DNA of 64,000 bases from Proteobacteria bacterium ST_bin11. GTDB taxonomy: Bacteria; Pseudomonadota; Gammaproteobacteria; Methylococcales; Methylomonadaceae. Shown in pieces: positions 24,874-33,682 of this stretch. Numbering within the stretch: the first letter of the stretch is position 1; every line of letters starts with the position of its first letter. The position numbers and the translations under genes were made by a program. A model generated the notes under the pieces. The model worked only from the letters and a program-made list of their open reading frames with translations. It had not been told where the DNA came from and ran no database searches. The DNA lies in NCBI GenBank assembly GCA_002083615.1, contig MSXO01000015.1, positions 1 to 64,000 of the forward strand, given 5' to 3'.

Positions 24874-25560
24874 TTAGTTTTGTTGGCCGGACGCGGTTAC
24901 GGCAAGCGCTGAAGACGCTTGATACGGCGGTATTATAAACTGCGCCATCGCCGGCGACAGTCTTTCCGTCATCGACGACACTTGCGGTGCGGGTGCGGAA
25001 GTCTGCGAGTATGCGAAGGCGCTAAATTCCTGATCTGCGTTTAAGCGGCCTATCGCCACTTGGTAAATGCCGGCGATACAGGCACTGCCACTCGGAACCG
25101 TAATCTGCTGTTGATTGCGCTCAGGAGTAACCTGCACATCGAACCAGGAGTTCATAGAACCGGCCTCAGAGGAGACCTCTGCGTTCGGCGCTGGTTGACT
25201 GTAGACTCGCAAAGTCAAAGGCTGGGCATCTGCTGCCGACTCGACCACCGGCGAAGGCGACTGCGCTGGGTGATCAAGCTGCCAATACACATGTAAATGT
25301 TCCGGATCGACCGGCAAAGCAACCAGTTTGGCGCTTGTGAGGTCGACAGCCTGACCGTCATGGCGTGGGGCAAACTCCCGGCTGATCTGCTGACTGACGC
25401 TTAACAGCTCTTGCGGCGAAAAGCCGGTACTCATCATTCGCGCCGCGCCTGCCCTGAACCTGCGCGGAGCAAAACCTCGGTTAATCTCCAGACTAATAGC
25501 CCGCATATCCTCCGCAGAGAGCGGCGCGCGGGCTTGAGACTGTGAGGAAGAAAAGGCCAT
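24874..25560 (-). CDS. DUF4912 protein, first gene of alpha-glucan operon
   Basis: The 228-residue protein contains a DUF4912 domain, recognised from 'KLVALPVDPEHLHVYWQLD' and the following beta strands ('LTLRVYSQ', 'SWFDVQVTPERNQQ', 'ACIAGIYQVAIGRL'). DUF4912 genes very often precede GH57 branching enzymes, and the domain is thought to be beta-sandwich and possibly glucan-related, but its function is unknown. Two short similar repeats near the N-terminus ('ISLEINRGFAPRRF' and 'VSQQISREFAPRHD') are notable. The start is ATG 25560; a TTG two codons earlier is less likely. It lies 8 bases before the GH57 gene and is divergent from glgX. Confidence 0.82.
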   Translation of the reverse strand: MAFSSSQSQARAPLSAEDMRAISLEINRGFAPRRFRAGAARMMSTGFSPQELLSVSQQISREFAPRHDGQAVDLTSAKLVALPVDPEHLHVYWQLDHPAQSPSPVVESAADAQPLTLRVYSQPAPNAEVSSEAGSMNSWFDVQVTPERNQQQITVPSGSACIAGIYQVAIGRLNADQEFSAFAYSQTSAPAPQVSSMTERLSPAMAQFIIPPYQASSALAVTASGQQN

Positions 25561-25744
25561 CGGCAATGTTAACGGGTCGGGTGACTAGGTTTTAGCCTGT
25601 GGGTAGCGGACATTCCGCGACGTATCGCCGCAGCGATCAGGCTTTGTAGACTCTAACCGTTGTCGATTATTTACGCAAGGCGTAGGCCTGCAGCCCTTAT
25701 ATGCAGTAAAATCAGCGCCAATTCACAGTTTCTTGGTAAAGGGT

Positions 25745-27943
25745 ATGCAGAAACCATATAGCTTAAAGTCAGGGAGTCCCTATCCGCACGGTGCCAAGGT
25801 TAGCGAGGGGGGGGTCAATTTCTCCATCTCCAGCCGCCATGCGACGGACGTGGAGTTGCTGTTGTTCTCTGAGCATGACAGTCTAAAGCCTATACAAGTC
25901 ATACCCTTACAAAAAGATAAGAACCATACTTTTTTCTCTTGGCATGTGTTTGTGGAAGAACTGCCGGTCGGCACCTGGTACGCTTGGCGCATAGACGGCC
26001 CCGCCAATACCCGGGAATCCGGCTTGCGCTTTGACCGCGAGAAATTATTGCTGGACCCTTGGGCGCGCGCCGTCAGCGACAAGTTATGGAATCGCGCTGC
26101 CGCTTGTAAGCCTGGCGACAACAGTCATCTCGCCATGCGCGCGGTGGTAGTTGATGACCGCTATGACTGGGAAGGCGATACGCCGCTGGCCATACGTAGC
26201 GAAAAAGCCATTATTTACGAGTTGCATGTCGGCGGTTTTACTCGGCACGCTTCCGCGAAGGTGAAGCACCCAGGTACCTTTATCGGCCTGATCGAAAAAA
26301 TCCCTTACCTGAAAAAGCTGGGCATCACCCATGTCGAGCTGCTGCCCATCATGGCCTTTGACGAACAGGACGTGCCACCGCACACCGCCGATCTGGGCTT
26401 GAAAAACTACTGGGGCTATAGCACGCACAGTTTTTTCAGTCCGCATCCCGGCTATTGCGTCACCCCAGAGCAAGGCACGCATATTCGCGAATTTCGCGAT
26501 CTGGTCAAATCGCTGCACAAGGCTGGCATCGGCGTGATCATGGATGTGGTGTTCAATCACACTTCAGAAGCCGGTGCCGACGGGCCGGTGATCAATTTTA
26601 AAGGCATTACCGGCAACAGCTTTTATTTGACCGACAAGCACGATAAACGCATATTTCACGACTATACCGGTTGCGGCAATACAGTGAACGCCAACCACCC
26701 GCTGGTGACCAACTTCATCATCAGTTGTCTGGAATACTGGGTACGGGAAATGCATGTCGACGGCTTTAGATTCGACTTGGCCAGCGCCTTGGCGCGCAGT
26801 GAAGACGGCAGTGTGCTGCAAGACCCGCCGCTGGTCTGGGGTATCGAGTTATCCGAACAACTGGCTAGAACCAAGCTGATTGCGGAAGCTTGGGATGCTG
26901 CGGGTTTGTATCAAGTTGGCAACTTTCCCGGCTATCGCTGGGGAGAGTGGAATGGCCGTTACCGAGACGTCATTCGGCGCTTCCTGCGCGGCGACACCGG
27001 CATCATCAGCGAAGTAGCCACGCGCATTTGCGGCAGCAGCGACCTCTATCAACACCAGCATCGTTTGCCGATCAGCGGCATTAATTTTGTCACCTGCCAC
27101 GACGGATTTACGCTGAAAGACCTATTCAGCTACAACGAGAAACACAATACTGCCAATGGCGAAAACAATCGGGACGGTTGCAGCAACAATCTCAGCAGCA
27201 ACTGCGGCGCGGAAGGCCCAACACCCAACCCGGCGATAATTAGACTGCGCCAACAGCAGGTAAAAAACGCGTTTGCCATTTTGCTGCTCAGCCATGGCGT
27301 ACCCATGCTGTTGGCCGGCGACGAATTTCTGCACACTCAGCAAGGCAATAACAACTGTTATTGTCAGGATAACGAATTAAGCTGGCTAAACTGGGATAAA
27401 GCTAAGGAAAATGCCGACGTGCTGCATTTCGTGCAGCAGATGATCCGTTTGCGCAAACGCCATCCGGCCTTGATGCGCCGTAATTTCCTCACCGGTCGAA
27501 AAATGGAAGGCAAGAACATGGCCGACATCAGCTGGCATGGCTTGCAGGTCGATCAGCCGCCGCATTGGGACGATCCAGATACTCGAATTCTGGCGTTTAC
27601 ACTGGCTGCCTTAGGTAAAGATGAAGCAGACCTGCACGCGATATTGAATATGTCCGGCAACAAGCACAACATGCAGTTGCCGCCGATCGAAGGAAAGAGT
27701 TGGTGCCTAGCCGTGGACACGGCGCAAACACCGCCGCTGGATATTGTTGAGCCTTCAGAGCAGAAAGCACTGAGTAAACCCTGGTATTTCGTGGAACCGC
27801 ACTCGATTGTGGTATTCGAAAGCACCGATAGAAGCCCAGACGATATTGCTGATAGCGTGTCGAAGCGCTCTGCAAATTTTTTCAGCAAACTGACCGGCAT
27901 CAAGTTACTCGATCAACCGGTCGCTGAAACCCCAAAGAATTAA
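25745..27943 (+). CDS. glgX: Glycogen debranching enzyme GlgX
   Basis: GlgX (GH13, isoamylase type) removes alpha-1,6 branches during glycogen breakdown in the cytoplasm. The 732-residue protein begins with a CBM48-like domain ('YPHGAKVSEGGVNFSISSRHA'). The GH13 conserved regions are 'DVVFNHT', the nucleophile region 'DGFRFDLAS', the acid/base 'LIAEAWDAAG', and 'INFVTCHDGFTL'. The glycogen debranching signatures 'NYWGYSTHSFFSPHPGY' and 'GDEFLHTQQGNNNCYCQDNE' are visible in pieces. ATG 25745 is chosen; TTG 25733 is an in-frame alternative, since the AAAGGG lies very close to the ATG. It is divergent from the DUF4912 operon across about 180 bases that hold both promoters. Confidence 0.93.
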   Translation: MQKPYSLKSGSPYPHGAKVSEGGVNFSISSRHATDVELLLFSEHDSLKPIQVIPLQKDKNHTFFSWHVFVEELPVGTWYAWRIDGPANTRESGLRFDREKLLLDPWARAVSDKLWNRAAACKPGDNSHLAMRAVVVDDRYDWEGDTPLAIRSEKAIIYELHVGGFTRHASAKVKHPGTFIGLIEKIPYLKKLGITHVELLPIMAFDEQDVPPHTADLGLKNYWGYSTHSFFSPHPGYCVTPEQGTHIREFRDLVKSLHKAGIGVIMDVVFNHTSEAGADGPVINFKGITGNSFYLTDKHDKRIFHDYTGCGNTVNANHPLVTNFIISCLEYWVREMHVDGFRFDLASALARSEDGSVLQDPPLVWGIELSEQLARTKLIAEAWDAAGLYQVGNFPGYRWGEWNGRYRDVIRRFLRGDTGIISEVATRICGSSDLYQHQHRLPISGINFVTCHDGFTLKDLFSYNEKHNTANGENNRDGCSNNLSSNCGAEGPTPNPAIIRLRQQQVKNAFAILLLSHGVPMLLAGDEFLHTQQGNNNCYCQDNELSWLNWDKAKENADVLHFVQQMIRLRKRHPALMRRNFLTGRKMEGKNMADISWHGLQVDQPPHWDDPDTRILAFTLAALGKDEADLHAILNMSGNKHNMQLPPIEGKSWCLAVDTAQTPPLDIVEPSEQKALSKPWYFVEPHSIVVFESTDRSPDDIADSVSKRSANFFSKLTGIKLLDQPVAETPKN

Positions 27944-28002
27944 GCAGTCCACCGGCTAAAGCAAAGGCAAGTGCTGCCACACTATCGCACTGCCAGCCAC
28001 CT

Positions 28003-28527
28003 TCAATCGAACACGTCGCCCCAATCCGGTGGCGGCGGTGCCTCTTCGACTGGATTTGCATCAGAGTCCGCTGGTTTTGGCTGGTCGGAGTCGGTGTCGG
28101 TGTCGGTGTCGGCAAATTGTTCTTCGGACTCGGCTGCCGGCTCGTCGCCAACCGGTTTTTCGTCCACATTGGGTAAGCCGTCCAGATAACTGTCCAGCAA
28201 ACGGCACAGATTTTCGTAAAATCCGCTTACCGTCTGCTGCTGCATTTGCTGCTCTATAAACCCATACAAAAACTGCTTTTCCGCCGCGATCAGATTTTCG
28301 CTGACGACCTGCGCGGTTTGTTCGTCTAAGTGATGCTTACCTACTAAAGCCAAGGCCAGCCGATCACCACGCCGTTCTTGGCGTTCCTTAATGTCTTCCA
28401 CTAACTCTTCGATGCCAGCCAACCGCTGGCGCTTATTACGGCGATTGACGGCAAGTAACACAATCAGTCCGGTCAACAATACCAGTGATAGCTCTGCCAA
28501 GCCGAGAAGTACCAGTGGTTGATTCAT
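28003..28527 (-). CDS. Membrane-anchored coiled-coil protein with acidic tail (VWA operon, third gene)
   Basis: I do not recognise this 174-residue protein. Residues about 5-27 form one membrane helix ('LAELSLVLLTGLIVLLAV'), followed by a basic patch 'NRRNKRQR' indicating a cytoplasmic body. A helical, coiled-coil-prone region (about 35-120) follows. The C-terminal 50 residues are highly acidic and low in complexity, encoded partly by a tandem six-base repeat (three GGTGTC units on the plus strand near 28090) giving alternating Thr-Asp. It ends 'PPPPDWGDVFD'. The start overlaps the preceding stop by 4 bases, so expression is coupled to the second gene. It converges with glgX. Confidence 0.78.
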   Translation of the reverse strand: MNQPLVLLGLAELSLVLLTGLIVLLAVNRRNKRQRLAGIEELVEDIKERQERRGDRLALALVGKHHLDEQTAQVVSENLIAAEKQFLYGFIEQQMQQQTVSGFYENLCRLLDSYLDGLPNVDEKPVGDEPAAESEEQFADTDTDTDSDQPKPADSDANPVEEAPPPPDWGDVFD

Positions 28528-29159
28528 TTCCCAAACTCCGCGATGCTCTCGCGCACACCGCGTTCAGCATCGTGAAAAATTTGCAGCATTTTTTTGCTGC
28601 TATTTTCCAGCTCTAACGCGGTCTGATTGCCGCTAAATACTCGAGTATATTCGGCGGACATTTCATCGATGGTTTTCATCGCGTTATCCAACTGCCGCAC
28701 CAATTGTTGGTTAATCCGTTCCAAACCGACCAATTGGCTCGTTTGCCCCGACTCGTTGAGCCGCTCAACAGGCGCAGTCCCTCCCCGCGTCGCCAACAAA
28801 TTCTGGTAAGGCTCGCTCAACTCGCCAATGCGCTGCTCGATCTCGTTCAACAATACCAATTCCCGTTTTAAGAATAAGCGGACCACACTCTCAAACAACG
28901 CCCGCTCGGACGCGTTGACCTGTTGCAACAAAGGCTCTATCTCGGCAGGCAGCATGCCGCAACTCTCCCCCAAAAATTGCTCCAGCCAGCGATTTTTGAC
29001 GACGGATTGTTCTTCAAGCTCGGTAATAAAATGATCAATATCGGCCATCTCCTTTCCCCGCTTATTTCTCGATATAAAAAACAGCGCGATGACCAACAGC
29101 GTCAAAAACGCCAACGCCTCCGCCGCAAATATCACTACCACGGAATCGAATGGATTCAT
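28524..29159 (-). CDS. Membrane-anchored helical protein (VWA operon, second gene)
   Basis: This unrecognised 211-residue protein has an N-terminal membrane helix (about 8-29, 'VVIFAAEALAFLTLLVIALFF') then 'SRNKRGKEM', implying a cytoplasmic body. That body is helical with heptad-like segments ('VERLNESGQTSQLVGLERIN', 'DEMSAEYTRVF'). Its layout (short membrane anchor, basic stop-transfer, long helix) is the same as the next gene's product, so they may form a hetero-oligomer. The start overlaps the VWA gene stop by 4 bases (ATGA-type), and its stop overlaps the third gene likewise. It probably works with the VWA protein in one membrane complex. Confidence 0.78.
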   Translation of the reverse strand: MNPFDSVVVIFAAEALAFLTLLVIALFFISRNKRGKEMADIDHFITELEEQSVVKNRWLEQFLGESCGMLPAEIEPLLQQVNASERALFESVVRLFLKRELVLLNEIEQRIGELSEPYQNLLATRGGTAPVERLNESGQTSQLVGLERINQQLVRQLDNAMKTIDEMSAEYTRVFSGNQTALELENSSKKMLQIFHDAERGVRESIAEFGK

Positions 29160-30970
29160 GACAATCTCTCCAGTAATTGCTGATGTTTTTCTGCTTGGCT
29201 TTTTTTCAAGTAGCGGTAGGTAAAAAACCCACTGACTCCCAGGAACAGATTAATTGCAACCAGAATGCCGCTAACCAATAACCAATTGGTTTTCGGGACG
29301 TCCGCCGACGGATGCTGCTCTGGGTCAGTCGGCTCATGGTGCTCGGCCCCCGCTTCGTGATTGGCTTCTTCATGATTGGCTGCTTCGTGATGCACATCAA
29401 TTGCTGCCTCCGTCGCGGGTGCGGCAACTTCGGCTTTCTCGGCGGCTTTGAACCAACTGTCGTCGATACTAAGCGGTTTGACTGCCGGTGTCAGCGGTTT
29501 ACCTTCGTGGTCTTTCGCCATCACGTTGAAATTGACATGCGTGGTGGTCTCCGGCGGCAATCCGACCAAATCCAGCAGCCAGACACCGTCTTTGCTTGTC
29601 AGTGCGCGGGTTTCCGGCTCGTGCCCGGCTTGGTTAATCACCGCATTGATCACCAACCCGGCAGGATCGATCAGCTTGGTATCTGGAAGCAGCTTTAAAC
29701 TCACCTGCCGCTGCGCCACATCAACGTGTTTATCGACGGTGATAGGCGTGGCAACCACTTCGATCTCATGCACAATTTCCCGCTTGAAGGTCTTGCCGTC
29801 AGCAACAATTTTCAGCAGGTGTTTACCCAAACTCAAATGCTCGACCTGATGCTGATAAAAACCGGCTTCGGCAGCCACAGCCTGCATTTTTGCCGGCGCT
29901 TGCTGATCTTGAATCACTTCTAAGGTCAACATGCCCAGAAAATCGGCGCGGGCTATCAGCTTGTCCTTATCGGTAAAATGCGCTTTGATCGGCAAAGTTT
30001 CGCTTTCACCCAAAAAATTAGGAATTTCGCTGAGCTGCAATTTCAGGTCGGTGACGATCATCACTTGGTTGTCCGGATCGACTTCCGCCACCAGTCGCCA
30101 TTCACCTACCAAGGGTTGCTTGGCGGTTATCAGATCGTACGCCTGACTTTCCAGCCAGGACACATTGGCAACCATGCTTTGTTTGCTAATACTTTTGCCG
30201 TCCGGCGACACCAATTGCGTGGGCGCAGCATGCGGCTTTTTGAACACCAACACCGAAAACTCATGAATGCCGCTGTCGACGTTGAATTTATTGTCGGTCA
30301 GCGGCAAGGTTTCTTTCGGCGCGGCTTTTTGGGCCATCTTCAAAAACACTCGCTGTAACTGCTCGGCCGTTTGCGCGGTTTCCGCCCAGCCGCCGGTCTC
30401 GAACGCCAACTTTTCCAGCAACTCTTTGTCGGCCTGCTCGGATAAGGCGATGGTTTGCACGTTGATATTTTGCTGCTGAAGTTTGGGGATCCACTCACTG
30501 AGAATCCGTTCGCGGGAATCCGCGCTTTGCATAATGTCCTTGGAAATATCCACAAAACCGTCGGTCAACAAAATTAGATGTTTCTTGCCGCTGCCGGTAA
30601 ATCCTTGGCTGAGCACGGTCTGAATGGCATCCTCGATATGGGTGTACAAACCGCGAGAATGAATATTGGCCGTGGCTTTGCTGGCTTGCTGTTTCCATGC
30701 GGAATTGACGGTATCGGCGGCGGACAGCGGCGCGGTTTTTTCGGCGAACAGCCAGAATGCCGCCTTGGTGCCGTCCGGCAATAAATTAACCAGCAAACGG
30801 CTAGCTTCTATGCGCAGATTATCTGGATCGTTTTGCTTCATGCTGCCGGAAACGTCGATTAACACCTGAATTTCGTCGGCATTAGCCGCCACCGGCGCGG
30901 GCTCACTGCGCGCAGAATCGACACTCAACCCTAACAGGCAAAAAACCGCAAAAATATACGACTTGAACAT
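29156..30970 (-). CDS. Exported von Willebrand factor A-domain protein with C-terminal membrane anchor
   Basis: The 604-residue protein has a signal peptide (1-22) followed by a VWA domain (about 33-220) with an intact metal-ion-dependent adhesion site: D39-x-S41-x-S43 in 'LIDVSGSMK', 'RGLYTHIEDAI' and 'ILLTDGFVD'. Beta-rich, Ig-like segments occupy about 230-510. A low-complexity His/Glu/Ala region ('HHEAANHEEANHEAGAEHHE') lies before a membrane helix near 565-590, with a short basic tail inside. The topology is therefore periplasmic with one anchor. It is the first gene of an overlapping three-gene operon divergent from pgk. The His-rich region might bind metal. I cannot name a partner. Confidence 0.85.
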   Translation of the reverse strand: MFKSYIFAVFCLLGLSVDSARSEPAPVAANADEIQVLIDVSGSMKQNDPDNLRIEASRLLVNLLPDGTKAAFWLFAEKTAPLSAADTVNSAWKQQASKATANIHSRGLYTHIEDAIQTVLSQGFTGSGKKHLILLTDGFVDISKDIMQSADSRERILSEWIPKLQQQNINVQTIALSEQADKELLEKLAFETGGWAETAQTAEQLQRVFLKMAQKAAPKETLPLTDNKFNVDSGIHEFSVLVFKKPHAAPTQLVSPDGKSISKQSMVANVSWLESQAYDLITAKQPLVGEWRLVAEVDPDNQVMIVTDLKLQLSEIPNFLGESETLPIKAHFTDKDKLIARADFLGMLTLEVIQDQQAPAKMQAVAAEAGFYQHQVEHLSLGKHLLKIVADGKTFKREIVHEIEVVATPITVDKHVDVAQRQVSLKLLPDTKLIDPAGLVINAVINQAGHEPETRALTSKDGVWLLDLVGLPPETTTHVNFNVMAKDHEGKPLTPAVKPLSIDDSWFKAAEKAEVAAPATEAAIDVHHEAANHEEANHEAGAEHHEPTDPEQHPSADVPKTNWLLVSGILVAINLFLGVSGFFTYRYLKKSQAEKHQQLLERLS

Positions 30971-31070
30971 AAGTCCGCCGGAAAAAGTTTAGGCATTGGA
31001 TAGCAAATATAGCCCAAGCAATTGACTTATGGCCTATTTTTTAAATCAGGCTGCCGTAGCCGTTACACTT

Positions 31071-31076
31071 TATAAT
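31071..31076 (+). promoter_or_regulatory. Consensus -10 element of pgk
   Basis: A perfect TATAAT lies 31 bases upstream of the pgk ATG. No consensus -35 is at the ideal spacing, which suggests an activator or an imperfect -35. The Shine-Dalgarno AAAGGAGAA at 31095-31103 follows. Confidence 0.5.
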
Positions 31077-31106
31077 GTTTTCACTATTTCAACCAAAGGA
31101 GAACTT

Positions 31107-32279
31107 ATGTCTATTAAACGAATGGTCGATCTGGATTTGGCCGGCAAACGCGTGTTAATCCGCCAAGATTTGAATGTGCCGGTCAAAGACGGTAAAGTGA
31201 CCAGCGACTTACGCATCCAAGCTAGCGTCCCGACAGTGGAAGCGGCATTAGCAGGCGGCGCGGCGGTGATTTTGATGTCCCACTTGGGCCGTCCTACCGA
31301 AGGTGAATACGATGAAGCGTCCAGTTTAAAACCCGTAGCCGAGCGTTTTTCACAATTATTGGGTCAACCGGTGCGCTTGGTGAAAGACTGGCTGGACGGC
31401 GTAGAGGTAAAACGCGGCGAAGTGGTGCTATGCGAGAACGTGCGTTTTAACAAAGGCGAGAAGAAAAACAACGCCGAACTGGGCCAAAAAATGGCAGCGC
31501 TCTGCGACATATTCGTGATGGACGCTTTTGGTACCGCGCACCGCGCCGAAGCTTCAACCCATGCGGTAGCTGAACACGCCGCCGTGGCTTGCGCCGGCCC
31601 ACTGTTGGCCGCCGAACTGGATGCGTTGGGCAAAGCCCTGGAAACCCCTGCCCGTCCCTTGGTGGCCATCGTCGGTGGTTCTAAAGTATCCACCAAACTG
31701 ACCGTGCTGGAATCCTTGTCGTCTAAAGTCGATCAATTGATCGTCGGCGGCGGCATCGCCAACACCTTTATCGCGGCCGCCGGCTACCCGGTGGGAAAAT
31801 CATTGTATGAAGCAGATTTAATTCCAGAAGCCAAACGTTTGATCGCTTCGGCAAAAGAACGTGGCGCGGATATTCCGGTACCGGTCGATGTGGTCTGTGC
31901 GAAAGAGTTTTCCGAAAGCGCGGCGGCCACTGTGAAAAACGTCGCCGACGTGGAAGCTGACGACCTTATCCTGGACATTGGACCGGAAACCTCCAAGCAA
32001 TACGCGGAGATTCTGAAAACCGCCGGTACCATCGTCTGGAACGGCCCGGTCGGTGTATTCGAAATCGACCAATTCGGCGAAGGCACCAAATCGCTATCGA
32101 TGGCAATTGCCGAAAGCCCTGCCTTCTCCATCGCGGGCGGCGGCGACACTCTGGCGGCTATCGACAAATACGGCATCGCCGACAAAGTGTCTTACACCTC
32201 TACCGGTGGCGGCGCGTTCTTGGAATTCCTGGAAGGTAAGGAATTGCCGGCGGTAGCTATTCTGCAAACTCGCGCCTAA
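31107..32279 (+). CDS. pgk: Phosphoglycerate kinase
   Basis: Pgk interconverts 1,3-bisphosphoglycerate and 3-phosphoglycerate with ADP/ATP in glycolysis, gluconeogenesis and the serine branch. The 390-residue protein has the substrate-binding motif '[12 protein letters not shown]', '[14 protein letters not shown]', '[14 protein letters not shown]', '[15 protein letters not shown]', '[12 protein letters not shown]', the ATP region '[10 protein letters not shown]' and the C-terminal '[12 protein letters not shown]' and '[13 protein letters not shown]'. The excellent Shine-Dalgarno fixes ATG 31107; an upstream in-frame start is not supported. In many relatives pgk sits with gap and fba; here it stands alone, divergent from the VWA operon. 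No frameshift is seen. Confidence 0.97.
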   Translation: MSIKRMVDLDLAGKRVLIRQDLNVPVKDGKVTSDLRIQASVPTVEAALAGGAAVILMSHLGRPTEGEYDEASSLKPVAERFSQLLGQPVRLVKDWLDGVEVKRGEVVLCENVRFNKGEKKNNAELGQKMAALCDIFVMDAFGTAHRAEASTHAVAEHAAVACAGPLLAAELDALGKALETPARPLVAIVGGSKVSTKLTVLESLSSKVDQLIVGGGIANTFIAAAGYPVGKSLYEADLIPEAKRLIASAKERGADIPVPVDVVCAKEFSESAAATVKNVADVEADDLILDIGPETSKQYAEILKTAGTIVWNGPVGVFEIDQFGEGTKSLSMAIAESPAFSIAGGGDTLAAIDKYGIADKVSYTSTGGGAFLEFLEGKELPAVAILQTRA

Positions 32280-32326
32280 GCACAGGATTGGCAGGGCGAA
32301 TCGGTCCTGTCAAATCTCACAATTGT

Positions 32327-32419
32327 AGCTATTCAGCACATCTCTAAACCCCGCGAGCCAGGGAATGCTTACCCCCTCTCTCCTAATGGAGGGGGTGGCG
32401 TGCTTCACGCTGAATAGTT
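32327..32419. repeat. Inverted-repeat-bounded element with internal hairpin after pgk
   Basis: AGCTATTCAGC (32327-32337) and GCTGAATAGTT (32409-32419) are 10/11 inverted repeats bounding 93 bases. Inside, ACCCCCTC (32371-32378) pairs with GAGGGGGT (32389-32396). It lies about 50 bases after pgk. It could be a small MITE-like element or a composite transcription terminator. No T-run follows the inner hairpin. Confidence 0.5.
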
Positions 32420-32542
32420 ACTCCATCATTTGACCTTTGCGGGGCAGCGCTCTGCTCTGGCCTAAGGACAGTTGACCTTTAGGATATCTTGAGCGCCAAA
32501 GCCATGCTGGGTCAATCAACATGGCGGAGATTATCTTGAGAA

Positions 32543-33586
32543 TCAGGAATAGATAACGCTCGGTTTACCATCTCCAGCGACGATTTCGCCGATACTGAAT
32601 GCGGTTTCGCCTTGTTGCTTCAATATATCCAGCGTAGCGGCTTCGTCTGCCGCCGCCACACACAAAATCATGCCGACCCCGCAGTTGAAAGTGACCAGCA
32701 TGTCAGCTAATTCGACATTGCCCTGTTGTTGCAGCCAGACGAAAATCTCCGGTAATTGCCAGGCCGATAGCTGAACGTTGGCGTTTAGGCCAATTGGCAA
32801 GACGCGCGGCAGGTTTTCGGTAATGCCGCCGCCGGTGATATGGGCCATTGCATGCACCGGCACGGTTTTCAAAAGTTCCAGCAAGGGTTTGACGTAGATG
32901 CGGGTGGGCGTCAGCAGGGTCTCGCCGAGCGCTTTACCGTTGACCTTGTCGGTCCAAGCCAGCCCGCTACGGGCGACAATTTTGCGTATCAACGAGTATC
33001 CGTTGGAATGCGGGCCGGACGACGCCAGAGCAATGAGTTTGTCGCCGGCTTGAACTTGGCTGCCGTCGATGATGCGGTCTTTTTCGACGATGCCCACACA
33101 AAACCCAGCCAAGTCGTAATCGCCTTCGGCGTACATGCCGGGCATTTCCGCTGTTTCCCCGCCGACCAGCGCCGCGCCGGATTGTTCGCAGCCTTTGCCG
33201 ATGCCTTCGATCACGCTGGCGGCGGTATCGACTTCCAGTTTACCGGTGGCAAAATAATCTAAGAAAAACAGCGGTTCTGCACCTTGGACGATGATGTCGT
33301 TAACGCACATGGCTACAAGGTCGATGCCAACGCTGTTGTGGATGTTTAAATCCAGCGCCAGTTTCAATTTGGTGCCGACGCCGTCGGTACCGGAGACCAA
33401 GACGGGTTGTTTGTAGCGATCCAACGGTAATTCGAACAGCGAACCGAAGCCGCCTAAACCGGCCATGACGCCCGCATTACGGGTTTTGGCCGCGATGGGT
33501 TTGATGCGCTCGACTAAAGCATTACCCGCTTCAATATCGACGCCCGCGCTCTTATAATTCAGGCGGTCTTGTTGTTGTTCGCTCAA
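32543..33586 (-). CDS. purM: Phosphoribosylformylglycinamidine cyclo-ligase
   Basis: PurM (AIR synthetase) closes the imidazole ring in purine biosynthesis using ATP. The 347-residue protein shows '[20 protein letters not shown]' at the N-terminus, '[12 protein letters not shown]', '[14 protein letters not shown]', '[12 protein letters not shown]', '[10 protein letters not shown]', '[14 protein letters not shown]', '[13 protein letters not shown]' and '[16 protein letters not shown]'. The start is TTG 33586, preceded by GAGAG, with no nearby ATG; purM with a TTG start is plausible here. It is divergent from the DUF2066 gene. This purM-DUF2066 neighbourhood is common in Gammaproteobacteria. 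No purN follows in the window. Confidence 0.96.
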   Translation of the reverse strand: MSEQQQDRLNYKSAGVDIEAGNALVERIKPIAAKTRNAGVMAGLGGFGSLFELPLDRYKQPVLVSGTDGVGTKLKLALDLNIHNSVGIDLVAMCVNDIIVQGAEPLFFLDYFATGKLEVDTAASVIEGIGKGCEQSGAALVGGETAEMPGMYAEGDYDLAGFCVGIVEKDRIIDGSQVQAGDKLIALASSGPHSNGYSLIRKIVARSGLAWTDKVNGKALGETLLTPTRIYVKPLLELLKTVPVHAMAHITGGGITENLPRVLPIGLNANVQLSAWQLPEIFVWLQQQGNVELADMLVTFNCGVGMILCVAAADEAATLDILKQQGETAFSIGEIVAGDGKPSVIYS

Positions 33587-33682
33587 TGTCAGTCTCTCGT
33601 TAAAGTTAAGGTTGAAACGACCGATATTGTACTATAGTTCCCATTAATGCACTGTCAGGGTAGGCTTGTGGTCAAGGTTTTT

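Noticed and set aside
28085..28115. CRISPR or regulatory tandem repeat (GGTGTC units)
   Set aside because: It is three six-base units inside a coding region encoding Thr-Asp pairs; far too short for a CRISPR and without spacers.
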